Shown: positions 1-7,958 of the stretch, piece after piece
Numbering within the stretch: the stretch's first letter is position 1
Layout: each line of letters starts with the position of its first letter
NCBI RefSeq assembly: GCF_000517065.1
Contig: NZ_KI912105.1
Location: 983,334 to 1,047,333 of the forward strand
Reading direction: 5' to 3'
Length of the DNA stretch: 64,000 nt
Origin: Alkaliflexus imshenetskii DSM 15055
Lineage (GTDB): Bacteria; Bacteroidota; Bacteroidia; Bacteroidales; Marinilabiliaceae
Program-made: the position numbers and the translations under genes
Notes under the pieces: model-generated
Databases searched by the model: none
Told to the model about the DNA's origin: nothing
What the model saw: only the letters and a program-made list of their open reading frames with translations

Positions 1-137
1 TTATGAGTCAGTTAGCTGTTGCTGATTGGTATGATGTGATGCTCTCAAACACAACCGCTGCTGATGCCATACTCGACAGAATGGTGCATACGGCTTATAG
101 GTTTGAATTAAAAAGGGGATACAATGAGAAAACCTAA
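1..137 (+). pseudogene. IS21-family IstB-like ATPase, C-terminal fragment
   Basis: The first bases encode the last 44 or so residues of an IstB-type helper ATPase, read in the frame that ends at the TAA at 135-137. The segment DAILDRMVHTAYRFELK matches the C-terminal signature of IS21-family IstB, where an ILDR-(I/L/M)-V-H-x-A-x-R-x-E-L-K stretch is typical. IstB loads and regulates the IstA transposase of IS21 elements. The gene is cut by the window edge, so I cannot say whether the copy outside is whole. It sits next to other insertion debris, which fits a region that repeatedly accepts mobile DNA. Confidence 0.75.
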
Positions 138-170
138 AAACTAATTTAATTTTGTATTTTCATGGCTAAC

Positions 171-563
171 TTATAAAAAAGTGAACGGATATGGCCGTTT
201 TCCCTGGGTGGGTATGAACCGTTTTTTGCACGAGTTGGCACTAAAGTACGGTTCTGCAATTTTCTCTAGTTCCTGACGGATGACCTCCTGTGCTACACGG
301 TCTAAAACAGTGGGGATACCCAATGCTCGTTTACGCCCGTCTTCTTTGTTGATAAGTACCTCACGAACTGGTACAGGCATATAACTGCCGCTCGACATAC
401 GGTTCCATAAGGGATACAGATATTTCCCCGGATGCCGTTCGATTTCGATAATATCAATATCATCGACACCGGCGCTGCCGCCATTGCTCTTTACCGCCTT
501 AAAGGCGTCCCATACCTGTCGCTTACTTATCGGTTGCGACTTTTGTTTCTCCTTGAAAATCAT
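171..563 (-). pseudogene. Group II intron reverse transcriptase/maturase, truncated
   Basis: This 130-residue frame is the N-terminal part of a group II intron-encoded reverse transcriptase (LtrA type). It shows the RT-0 to RT-2 signature: NGGSAGVDD, then LWNRMSSGSYMP, then the GIPTVLDRVAQEVI motif. A full protein is about 420-600 residues. Here the match ends at about residue 107 (EPYFSANS), where the family continues with an FGYRP-type motif, and the frame then runs for 23 residues through unrelated sequence that looks like the 3' end of the intron. The catalytic YADD motif, maturase domain and endonuclease domain are all missing, so it cannot be active. Confidence 0.85.
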
Positions 564-1189
564 TCTAAATAATCATTTCGATTATAAGTTGTAATACAAT
601 TTGAAACCGGACAGGTGGAGACCTTCGCTCCACTCCCATTACAGAAGCTTCAACGCTACTACGCTCCATCCGCCACTAGCTCTGCTGCATTGGTACTCGC
701 GGCCTTTTCCTTCGCGTGGATTGTTGGCCTTCTCCCTTAACATCAGCTGAGTAGCTTCTCCTGTTCCGTAATCAAGCCCAGACTAAAGTTCACGCCATCT
801 TTATGCCGATTGGCCAGACATCCTATAATGCAGGTAATTTGATATCCTTGTCGCAAGCACACGTCCGAACACCTGCTTTTGACCAATAGTGTAGTTATTC
901 ACGACACCTCTACGATGGTTCAATCGCTACTCATTCGTCTCCAGTAGTCTATACCTGATAAAGTCGGTCGTACAACTGACCCCTTTACCGTTTCCATGAC
1001 GCTCAGTACCGTCCTCTTGAAAAGGCAGCACCTCATGGTGGTTTGGCAAATCCTCCTGCAAGGCCTTTGCCGAGAGACCATATCGAAGTAAAAACTCCAA
1101 TACCCTCTCATCTTGATTGCAGTTATGTTACTCAAATTCAAAGAACATTTCTTAAATTGTATCCCTGAGTAACGACAGGACACACGCAC
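181..1189 (-). ncRNA. Group II intron remnant with an internal deletion
   Basis: Read on the minus strand, about 620 bases upstream of the truncated RT look like group II intron domain I-III RNA, including GGAACAGGAGAAGC and a purine-rich AAGGAAAAGG segment, ending in GAAGGTCTCCACCTGTCCGG just before the ORF. A plausible 5' end is GTGCG at 1189-1185. After the RT fragment, AAAAAACGGTTC (about 216-227) resembles the 3' strand of domain V, and AACGG(CCATAT)CCGTT followed by CAC looks like a short domain VI ending at about 181. This implies one deletion that joined the RT gene to domain V. Both boundaries are inferred, and the class is not certain. Confidence 0.65.
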
Positions 1190-1193
1190 GAAC

Positions 1194-1326
1194 ACACAAC
1201 ATCGTGTATAAGTAATGGCGGGGGTTGTAGCGTATTCAAGCGTTCTACCTCGCATCAAGTTCATCGTAGCTTGATAGGAAAGTGCCCCGTAATCCGCCAC
1301 TACTCATACACGTAACCGTTGTGTGT
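1194..1326. repeat. attC-like imperfect inverted repeat
   Basis: The two ends form an imperfect palindrome of about 28 bp per arm. The left arm has CACAAC, then CGTGTATAAGTAATGGCGG. The right arm has CCGCCACTACTCATACACG, then GTTGTG, with two or three unpaired bases near the outer end. About 75 bases lie between the arms. CACAAC/GTTGTG outer boxes, bulged bases and a long central spacer are the layout of integron attC recombination sites. No integrase gene is in the window. It could instead be another Bacteroidota intergenic repeat. A half copy lies after the next gene. Confidence 0.55.
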
Positions 1327-1367
1327 AATGTAAGACATAGTCCCAAACATCTAATATTGAAAACTGA

Positions 1368-3038
1368 ATGATACCAAAATTAAAATTAGTATTAGAATAC
1401 AAACACTTTTTCGATTCTGAGCCACCTGAAAATAGACTGGATTTAATTAAACATATTCCCAAGTTGCAATTGCTATATGAAATTGCAGGATTAAATTATC
1501 GCTTAAAACCATACAATCAACTTAAATATGATTTCTCATTAGAAACACAAACTAAAGAGCTGGAATATTTCTGTCCAATAGATAAAGATTTGTATAAAAA
1601 ATATGTGCAAATCGCATCAAAGTATACAAAGAGCAAGGACGAATATCCATTAATATTTAATCGAGCAGCAAATCTGTTTGCACTTGAAGAAATTCTAAAC
1701 AATGATGGTTTTCTTCAAGAAGAAAAGTTCGATATGAAAAAGGTTGAAGTTTGGGATGGTATTTTTAAGTACCTTTTGGCTGTTAATGCAGAAGTTGTTA
1801 AAGTAAAACAACTGCCTCCTGAGGACACAACAATTGAGAATATTAGTGCATCTGCAATTGCCTTAAACGAATTGATGATTGAAGACAATCCTGTTTATAT
1901 CCCATATAAAGGAATATGTCTTATTGAGTATTTATCCAAGCATCCTGTATATGGGAATGAATTGCAAAGGTATTTTAATGAAACCCTAAAAATTGACAAG
2001 GACAGATTTATATACAATTTGCTTTCTCTTTCAATGGCAAACAGTCAAAAGAAGAGTTTTACTGAATTTGTCTATAACACAAATGAACCTGATGCATTTT
2101 TAGATTTCTTGAGTAGTAATCAATTTAACAATAGGGATTTCATCAAACTACTAACCGTAAAGAAAACACCATTTTATAAAGATAGGGATACACGATATAT
2201 TGTTCTGGATATTAATTTTTTAATTAATAAAAGTTATAATTTTTTCATTAATGATTTTTGGTTTGACTATTTGAAACCTCAAAAAGACGAAAAAGGAAAA
2301 GATAAATTCAGTTTTAAGCATTATCGAGCTGCTTTCGGATTGTTTTTTGAAGAATATGTTGGAGAAATAATAGAGAATAGTTTTCATCACCTAAAATATC
2401 CAAAACCTCTGCTATTTGATAACTTGAAGATTAAAGTTCCTGCTGGGCAAATAGAGGTTGCAGATATTTATGTTAGGCAGAATAAGAAAATCCTTGTTGG
2501 TCAAGTAAAATCAAGCTCAATTTATGACAATGAAAAGTATAGTGGCGAAATAAATACTTTGTACCGAAATAATAGAGAACAGTTTTATAAAGATTTTGGC
2601 GTAAACCAAACATATGATTCGATTAAAACAATTTTAGAAAATTCAGATTCTTTTGATTCAAAATTACCAGTAAACAAAAGGTTAGAATTTTATCCAATTA
2701 TAGTTGTTAATGACAAAGTTTTTCAAACACCTCTAATTCCAAATCTACTACATCAAAGGTTTCAAGAACTCCTTGCAAATGATGATTATAAACCTCATAA
2801 AATACATCCATTAGTTGTTGCCCAAATATCAGATTTAGAATATCTAGAGAACACTTTGGCAAAAAAGAAAAAGACAATATGGGACATACTTAAATCTCAT
2901 TATAAAAAAATTGACAAAACTTTAATGCCGCCACTTATACAGACAACTGACAGATTTATTAATCCTGGAATAGTAGCAGAAAGGTTAATGATAAAAATGA
3001 AAGAAATAATTAATACATATTCTGAAAGAAACCAATAA
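1368..3038 (+). CDS. Hypothetical protein with possible PD-(D/E)XK nuclease core
   Basis: I do not recognise a named family for this 556-residue, AT-rich gene. It has no signal peptide or membrane segment, so it should be cytoplasmic. Residues about 1-300 are mostly helical with no motif I can name. From about 325 the pattern FEEYVGEIIE, then GQIEVADIYV, then ILVGQVKSSS is compatible with a PD-(D/E)XK fold: a helix acidic residue, an Asp, and a QxK variant of the ExK motif on the next strand. That reading is inference. The gene stands alone, lies between an attC-like repeat and a half copy of it, and is AT-richer than the housekeeping genes nearby, all of which suggest acquisition as a mobile cassette. 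A defence or repair role is possible but unproven. Confidence 0.75.
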   Translation: MIPKLKLVLEYKHFFDSEPPENRLDLIKHIPKLQLLYEIAGLNYRLKPYNQLKYDFSLETQTKELEYFCPIDKDLYKKYVQIASKYTKSKDEYPLIFNRAANLFALEEILNNDGFLQEEKFDMKKVEVWDGIFKYLLAVNAEVVKVKQLPPEDTTIENISASAIALNELMIEDNPVYIPYKGICLIEYLSKHPVYGNELQRYFNETLKIDKDRFIYNLLSLSMANSQKKSFTEFVYNTNEPDAFLDFLSSNQFNNRDFIKLLTVKKTPFYKDRDTRYIVLDINFLINKSYNFFINDFWFDYLKPQKDEKGKDKFSFKHYRAAFGLFFEEYVGEIIENSFHHLKYPKPLLFDNLKIKVPAGQIEVADIYVRQNKKILVGQVKSSSIYDNEKYSGEINTLYRNNREQFYKDFGVNQTYDSIKTILENSDSFDSKLPVNKRLEFYPIIVVNDKVFQTPLIPNLLHQRFQELLANDDYKPHKIHPLVVAQISDLEYLENTLAKKKKTIWDILKSHYKKIDKTLMPPLIQTTDRFINPGIVAERLMIKMKEIINTYSERNQ

Positions 3039-3040
3039 AA

Positions 3041-3071
3041 CACTACACACAATATATAGGAATATGAGCGG
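3041..3071. repeat. Left half of a second attC-like repeat, truncated
   Basis: Directly after the stop codon of the cassette-like gene, ACACACAA followed by TATA, ATG and GCGG resembles the left arm of the repeat at 1194-1326 (ACACACAAC, TGTATAAG, ATGGCGG). Similarity stops at about 3071, where the sequence becomes unlike the repeat and leads into the IS91-type remnant. The alignment has gaps, so this is a tentative call, but the position immediately downstream of the gene is where a cassette's recombination site should be. Confidence 0.4.
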
Positions 3072-3340
3072 TCGGCACGACCCAGCGATTATTCCAGGTT
3101 GAACGACATCCCGTCAGGACTACAACTGGTAGCTATGGACTTTTTGTCGGTTTTTGATGTTTTTGGCAAGAACGCCTATGCTGCGATCGTGCTGTTTTTA
3201 ACCTTATCGGTTTAAGAGAAGAGTGGTCTTTGTGTTTCAAATGTTGAAAACCAGCTTCTTTTGGGCTTAAAACCCACCGTCAAGGCAATACGATGCCGAA
3301 CCTCATGTGAATGAAGTTTTTAAAGGGAATGTTATGTTGG

Positions 3341-3852
3341 TTACTGCAACTTATCAAAAAGCATAGAAGGCAGATGCCCTGTGGGTGACCGAATCCTGGA
3401 CAAGGTTCTGATGACAATCAGACGACCCGTTTTGCAATGCGGACATTTGGTTATGTCAAATCCTGTCAATCTTAAAATGCGCTCTGGAGCCGTTTCGGGC
3501 TTTTGTTTAGCTGTCATCTGGTCAATGTCAGGCTTTTCATCGGGCACAAATTGCAAATCCAGATGGAGTTTTGTGGTGTGATGATAAATACCGAACCGAC
3601 GGATACGCACGTAACCATCTGGCATAACATGCAAAGAGAATCGACGCAGAAACTCTTCTCCTTTCAGGGATACCGGTTTTATTTGTGCGCGGTCGCGGTA
3701 GTCTTTAGCTACGAAAGTGACGTTTGTTGAGTCAACATTCAATATCCGCTGGTTGCTGATGGCAATGCGATGGGTGTATTGCCCCAGATACCTGATGACA
3801 TGTTCGGCGCCAGCCATTGAGGGTTCGCAATAAACGACAGGTTTTTCTGATT
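3341..3852 (-). pseudogene. IS91-type (HUH/Y2) transposase, C-terminal remnant
   Basis: The minus-strand frame encodes PVVYCEPS, then HVIRYLGQYTHRIAISN, KDYRD, EFLRRFSLHVMPDGYVRIRRFG and a C-terminal CPHC zinc-finger-like pair. These are standard features of the C-terminal half of IS91-type rolling-circle transposases. The catalytic HUH and tyrosine motifs lie in the missing N-terminal half; the frame is closed by a stop codon only about 14 codons upstream of the first methionine. A full protein is near 400 residues, so over half is gone. About 300 bases downstream (3039-3340) carry no gene and probably include the element's terminal sequence. Confidence 0.8.
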
Positions 3853-3863
3853 GCGCTTACAGT

Positions 3864-3915
3864 AAACAATATTGGATTTCTCCTGCTTGAAACAATATTG
3901 GATTTCTCCTGCTTG
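3864..3915. repeat. Perfect 26-bp tandem duplication
   Basis: Two exact copies of a 26-base unit (starting AAACAATATTGGATTTCTCC) sit head to tail at 3864-3889 and 3890-3915, just at the broken upstream side of the IS91-type remnant. Because 26 is not a multiple of three, the duplication would shift any frame running through it. It looks like a slippage or repair scar in decayed mobile DNA. Confidence 0.85.
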
Positions 3916-4093
3916 ATTTTCAGCTTGCACCTTTGCATCAGCTGTTTTACACCCAAAGAAGTTGTTCAACGCTGAATAATGTTGTGAAATACTTTGAGCT
4001 GCTAAGGCACCAATAGCTTTTGAGCATTACAACAACATCTTTAAAGGTAAATAGAGGACTTATAAAACTTTTGAGACAGCTCCTTAAACATGA

Positions 4094-4168
4094 ACGCAAC
4101 ACAATAAAAGATTACATGTATCTTTAGGCTACAAAACACCTAATTATGTATTTAAAAATGCAGCTTAA
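4094..4168 (+). pseudogene. IS3-family transposase (OrfB) C-terminal tail
   Basis: A short frame ending at the TAA at 4166-4168 encodes QHNKRLHVSLGYKTPNYVF. This is the C-terminal signature of IS3-family integrase-type transposases, where YN-x-K-R-x-H-x-S-L-G-Y-x-T-P is conserved just before the end of the protein. The frame is closed upstream by a TGA at 4091-4093 and no other part of the transposase is visible. Only about 25 codons remain. Confidence 0.65.
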
Positions 4169-4264
4169 ATAATGCTTTAACTTGTAAACTTATTTTAGAA
4201 CGAGACAGTTTATTGTGAGCGTTACCAAAATCAGCATTACCAATTGTTATAACGAAATTCAACA

Positions 4265-5548
4265 ATGAGCATAAACAGAGACATACCTGAACTACTGAAA
4301 GCCGGAGTAATCACACCTGATTTGGCAGAAAGCATCCAGAGCTACTACAAAACAAAAAACAGAACATCTAATAACCGACTGTTTGTGGTTTTTGGGATTT
4401 TTGGTGCAATTTTGGTTGGACTCGGTATTATTTTGATTGTTGCGCATAACTGGGATGAACTTTCACGTACAACAAAAACACTCCTCTCATTTTTTCCTCT
4501 CATACTTGGACAGGCAATCTGTGGATTCTCAATTATATATAAACATGAAAAAGTTGCATGGAGGGAAAGTGGAGCCACATTTCTATTCTTTTCAGTTGGG
4601 GCAAGTATTTCACTTATAAGTCAGGTATACAATATCCCTGGCAGCCTTGGTTCGTTCTTGCTTACTTGGATGCTCCTGTCTCTTCCATTAATCTACGTGA
4701 TGAAATCATCTTTCACCTCATTACTGTATTTGGTAGGAATTACATATTATGCGGCCGAAATAGGTTATTGGACTTATCCCTCATCCGAATCATACTTGTA
4801 TTGGTTCTTACTTTTGCTTGCATTGCCTCATTATTTCCATCTGTACAATTTGAGGCCTAAAAGCAACTTTATGATTTTCCATAACTGGCTGATTCCTTTA
4901 TCAGTAGCAATCATTCTGGGAACTGTGGCATATAGGACAACGGAACTGATGTTTATCGCCTACTTCAGTCTTTTTGGGTTATTTTATTCAATTGGTGAAT
5001 CAGACATCTTCTCACAGCAAAAAACCAGAAACAATGGATTTAAAGTTATTGGCTCAATTGGGACAATAACACTGTTATTGTCAATGAGCTTTAGATGGTT
5101 TTGGGAAAGCCTCAGTAGTAAAGTTTTTCAATTTGAGGGGTTAATTATGGCACCTGAATTTCTCGCATCAACGCTCATAACATTAATGGCCGTTGGACTT
5201 CTTTTTATGAATGTAAAAAAGAGAACTCAGAAAAAAATAAGACCTTTGGCATTGGTTTTTATACTATACATCGCAATATTTATGATAGGTATACAATTCC
5301 CCATTGCAGATTTACTTATTAACATCACCATCTTTATTCTTGGGATGATGATTATGATGGAGGGTTCAAAAGAAGATCATATAGGAAAACTAAACTTCGG
5401 GCTACTTATAATTGCTGCATTAATAATTAGTCGTTTTTTTGACACAGATTTAAGCTTTATTTTCAGAGGGCTACTATTTATGTTAGTTGGTGCTGGATTC
5501 TTTACAGCTAATTATTTGATGCTAAAAAAAAGAAAGACAAATGAATAA
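4265..5548 (+). CDS. DUF2157 multi-pass membrane protein
   Basis: This 427-residue protein has a short soluble N-terminus (about 1-38, IPELLKAGVITPDLAESI) followed by some twelve hydrophobic segments. The beginning matches DUF2157, whose members start with a helical region and then GxxLVGLGxILxxAxNWD; here GAILVGLGIILIVAHNWDEL at about 50-69. The function of DUF2157 proteins is not known; they sit in the inner membrane. The gene overlaps the next one by 8 bases, a pairing of DUF2157 and GDYXXLXY proteins that recurs in bacteria and suggests a joint membrane function. It begins about 100 bases after the last piece of mobile debris. Confidence 0.85.
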   Translation: MSINRDIPELLKAGVITPDLAESIQSYYKTKNRTSNNRLFVVFGIFGAILVGLGIILIVAHNWDELSRTTKTLLSFFPLILGQAICGFSIIYKHEKVAWRESGATFLFFSVGASISLISQVYNIPGSLGSFLLTWMLLSLPLIYVMKSSFTSLLYLVGITYYAAEIGYWTYPSSESYLYWFLLLLALPHYFHLYNLRPKSNFMIFHNWLIPLSVAIILGTVAYRTTELMFIAYFSLFGLFYSIGESDIFSQQKTRNNGFKVIGSIGTITLLLSMSFRWFWESLSSKVFQFEGLIMAPEFLASTLITLMAVGLLFMNVKKRTQKKIRPLALVFILYIAIFMIGIQFPIADLLINITIFILGMMIMMEGSKEDHIGKLNFGLLIIAALIISRFFDTDLSFIFRGLLFMLVGAGFFTANYLMLKKRKTNE

Positions 5549-6125
5549 CAAAAAAATAGTGATATCTGTATTTTTATTGATTGCGCTAATACAACTATAT
5601 GTGCCCTCTAGAATGATCTGGAGTAGAGAGGCAATTCTTAAAAGAGGGACAGAATATCGATTTAGAACGGCTCCTATAGACCCGACTGACCCATTCAGAG
5701 GGAAATACATAATCCTTAACTTTGAAGATAATACAACTCAAATTGAGAGCGGAAAAAACTGGGCTTCTGGAGAGCAAATTTATGTTTACTTGACGACAAA
5801 CAATAACGGGTTTGCTGTAATAAAATCTGTATCTAAAGAGAAGCCAATAGATAATCAGCCATTTGTTAAAGCAAAAGTGAGTTTTGTTACAGGAAATGAT
5901 TCTGGCAATTTGGTGATTGACTATCCATTTAACAGATTTTACATGGAAGAGTCAAAAGCTTACGAAGCTGAACTGCTTCATGCTGAATCACAACAAGATT
6001 CAAGCAAGATAACCTATGCCTTGGTTAGCATAAAAAATGGGAATGCCGTTTTAAAAGATGTCTTGATTGATGGGGTCTCTATAAGTGAGGCAGTCATAAA
6101 AAGCAGAGAAGAAATAAAAAAATAG
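5541..6125 (+). CDS. GDYXXLXY domain protein
   Basis: A 194-residue protein with one N-terminal membrane anchor (about 5-23, IVISVFLLIALIQLYVPSRM) and a soluble domain outside. The segment PIDPTDPFRGKYIILNF at about 46-62 matches the GDYXXLXY family signature, in which a DP-x-D-x-x-R-G-x-Y motif gives the family its name. The molecular function is unknown. The start ATG lies inside the end of the upstream DUF2157 gene (8-base overlap), so the two are translationally coupled. A typical companion of DUF2157/DUF4401 membrane proteins. Confidence 0.82.
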   Translation: MNNKKIVISVFLLIALIQLYVPSRMIWSREAILKRGTEYRFRTAPIDPTDPFRGKYIILNFEDNTTQIESGKNWASGEQIYVYLTTNNNGFAVIKSVSKEKPIDNQPFVKAKVSFVTGNDSGNLVIDYPFNRFYMEESKAYEAELLHAESQQDSSKITYALVSIKNGNAVLKDVLIDGVSISEAVIKSREEIKK

Positions 6126-6303
6126 GGGCATTTGCCAATAGCGATTACATAACATTGCTAAAATCGTCCCATAAACAATGGCTAAATTCAAAACAAACCA
6201 ATTAAACTAAACTTCTTTTCTAACAACAAAAAAACGCAAACAAAATTTACTGGAAAAGAATGCGTTAGTTACACCGATAGCCTTCAGAGACTCAACGTTA
6301 AAG

Positions 6304-6334
6304 AAAAAAACCGGGTGCTGAAAATCAGTCACCC
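6304..6334 (-). terminator. Rho-independent terminator
   Basis: On the minus strand a GGGTG-ACTGA / TCAG-CACCC hairpin (6313-6334) is followed by GGTTTTTTTC, the classic layout of an intrinsic terminator. It lies about 50 bases past the stop codon of the leftward coiled-coil gene. Confidence 0.75.
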
Positions 6335-6382
6335 AGCATAATCTAAGATTTGGTTTGATTAACTTAATGTCACAATTATTCT

Positions 6383-6988
6383 CTATTTAGAAGCCACATC
6401 ATCAGAAACGCTCTTCTCAGTGGTAGATTCGCGCAATCTGGCCATTTGTCGCTCAGCCTCTCTTAATCCCTTTTCGGCTTCGCGACGATATTCCCTACCC
6501 CTGGCATAACTTATTGTACCAGATTCAGATTCACGAATAGCGCGTCTCATTAAATCATCATAAGCACGCAGAGCATCACGATACTCAGCATCCAAGTCGC
6601 GGATGGCAAGACGCATTTGTGAAGCCTCTTCTCGTGACACTTCATTTAAGCTCTTTTCAAGCTCTTTGCGTTTAGCAGTATATGTTTTCTGATGCTCACG
6701 CATAACATCAGTGGCCTGACGAATTTCCTCAGTAGTACGTGCCATCAATGTATCACCAACAGCAATTAATGAATCGGCCACATTTAATCTGGCCTGATAT
6801 CTTTGTTGAAGCTTAGCAGTATTCTCCAACTGATGAGCTAATCTTTTTTCGTTTGAATTTTTGTTGCTTTTTCCACTTCCCAAAACAACAGATGGTAAAA
6901 TCAGGAATACGGAAACCAAAATAAAAGCAGACAATCCTTTAAAAGTAAGGATGTTTAGATAATTCTCAGGCTTAGATGTTTTTTTCAT
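6383..6988 (-). CDS. Exported coiled-coil protein, function unknown
   Basis: The 201-residue product has an N-terminal hydrophobic segment (about 18-37, GLSAFILVSVFLILPSVVLG) that looks like a signal peptide or anchor, then a long charged coiled coil from about 45 to the end. No enzymatic motif is visible. It is related to the product at 9284-9913: both carry a QxRxxRLxxADSLxxxGD-like segment near residue 65-80 and an EEAxxAxxxLxxxDxxxxDAxR segment further on. Such proteins are described in Bacteroidota only as hypothetical. It is a single gene with its own terminator. Confidence 0.75.
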   Translation of the reverse strand: MKKTSKPENYLNILTFKGLSAFILVSVFLILPSVVLGSGKSNKNSNEKRLAHQLENTAKLQQRYQARLNVADSLIAVGDTLMARTTEEIRQATDVMREHQKTYTAKRKELEKSLNEVSREEASQMRLAIRDLDAEYRDALRAYDDLMRRAIRESESGTISYARGREYRREAEKGLREAERQMARLRESTTEKSVSDDVASK

Positions 6989-7256
6989 GACAATGGGAAC
7001 ATTTGTTAACGGATTTAAAAATAGTTAACAGGTTACACTTTTTAGCAACTTAATTCAGCCTATATGATAAACGCTATTTTTAATTTGACGAACAATGCAA
7101 AAATCCGGATAAAAGCAATCCGAACGCGCACCTTAAAAATGTAAATATCAACCAACTCCATAACCTAAGAATTGGAAAAGATGATGTAAAAACCATCGCA
7201 CAAGCGGAAAAAATGAGAGAAATACTAACTTTATAGAAACTTAAACTCACTAAACA

Positions 7257-7892
7257 ATGAAACATCTACTTTTACCGCTGATTTTAATTGTGCTCACTAC
7301 TCAGAGCGCATGTAGCCAGGATATTCGTCTGCCAGAACCAGACAAAAAAGGAGGTATACCTTTGATGCAGGCACTAAATGAGCGACAAACAAGCCGCGAG
7401 TTTACAGATAAGGAACTCTCACTTCAGGATATTGCAGATTTATGTTGGGCTGCATGGGGATATAACCGTGATGACAAACGCACAGCTCCATCATCTATGA
7501 ACAAACAAGAGATGGATCTTTATGTTTTCCTTAAAAGTGGAGCTTATCTTTACAATGCAAAAACGCACACATTAGAACTTGTAAAGAAAGGTGATTTGCG
7601 AGCACATTGTGGCAGTCAGGATTTTGTAGCTGGTGCGCCGCTCAATTTTATATATGTTGCAGATTTATCCAAAGCCGGGTTAAGTTCGCCTAACGAAATC
7701 ACTGCCGAAAAACTCATCCCATCACATGCCAACAGCGGATTTATGGCACAAAATGTATATCTCACAGCTGCAAGTAAGGGTCTTGCTTGTGTCATAAGAG
7801 CCTGGATTGATGCAGATGAATTGCATCAGGTACTGGAGCTGAATGCCATGCAGAAGGCGCTGTACGGACAAACTGTAGGACATAAAAAATAG
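7257..7892 (+). CDS. Nitroreductase-family lipoprotein
   Basis: The 211-residue protein starts with a lipoprotein signal (LTTQSAC, Cys at about 19). The rest fits the nitroreductase / SagB-type FMN fold: NERQTSREFTDKELSLQDIADLCWAAWG at about 40-67 holds the FMN phosphate-binding Arg and Ser, and the end LYGQTVGH matches the LxGQTVG-(Y/H)-P tail seen in this subgroup. It probably uses FMN to reduce an unknown substrate in the periplasm or at the membrane. It stands alone and is closed by a shared terminator. The substrate cannot be inferred. Confidence 0.85.
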   Translation: MKHLLLPLILIVLTTQSACSQDIRLPEPDKKGGIPLMQALNERQTSREFTDKELSLQDIADLCWAAWGYNRDDKRTAPSSMNKQEMDLYVFLKSGAYLYNAKTHTLELVKKGDLRAHCGSQDFVAGAPLNFIYVADLSKAGLSSPNEITAEKLIPSHANSGFMAQNVYLTAASKGLACVIRAWIDADELHQVLELNAMQKALYGQTVGHKK

Positions 7893-7912
7893 CCCATATT
7901 CTCAAACATACT

Positions 7913-7950
7913 CTCCCATAAGCTATAACCGGCCTCATAGCTTATGGGAG
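7913..7950. terminator. Bidirectional terminator hairpin
   Basis: A perfect 14-bp inverted repeat, CTCCCATAAGCTAT / ATAGCTTATGGGAG, with a 10-base loop lies between two converging genes. It can end transcripts from both sides; a TTTG tail follows on the plus strand and TATGTTTG on the minus strand. Confidence 0.8.
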
Positions 7951-7958
7951 TTTGTGAC

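Noticed and set aside
920-1300. 126-codon open frame on the minus strand
   Set aside because: It runs through the 5' RNA part of the group II intron and the attC-like repeat, has no domain, and is rich in Cys and Arg as expected for a chance frame in structured RNA.
1194-1326. CRISPR-like or transposon terminal repeat
   Set aside because: There is one palindromic unit and one half copy separated by a 1.7-kb gene, not a regular array; no transposase frame lies between the repeats.
3039-3340. Small gene between the cassette-like gene and the IS91-type remnant
   Set aside because: No frame of useful length with a plausible start was visible; the sequence is better explained as repeat and element end.
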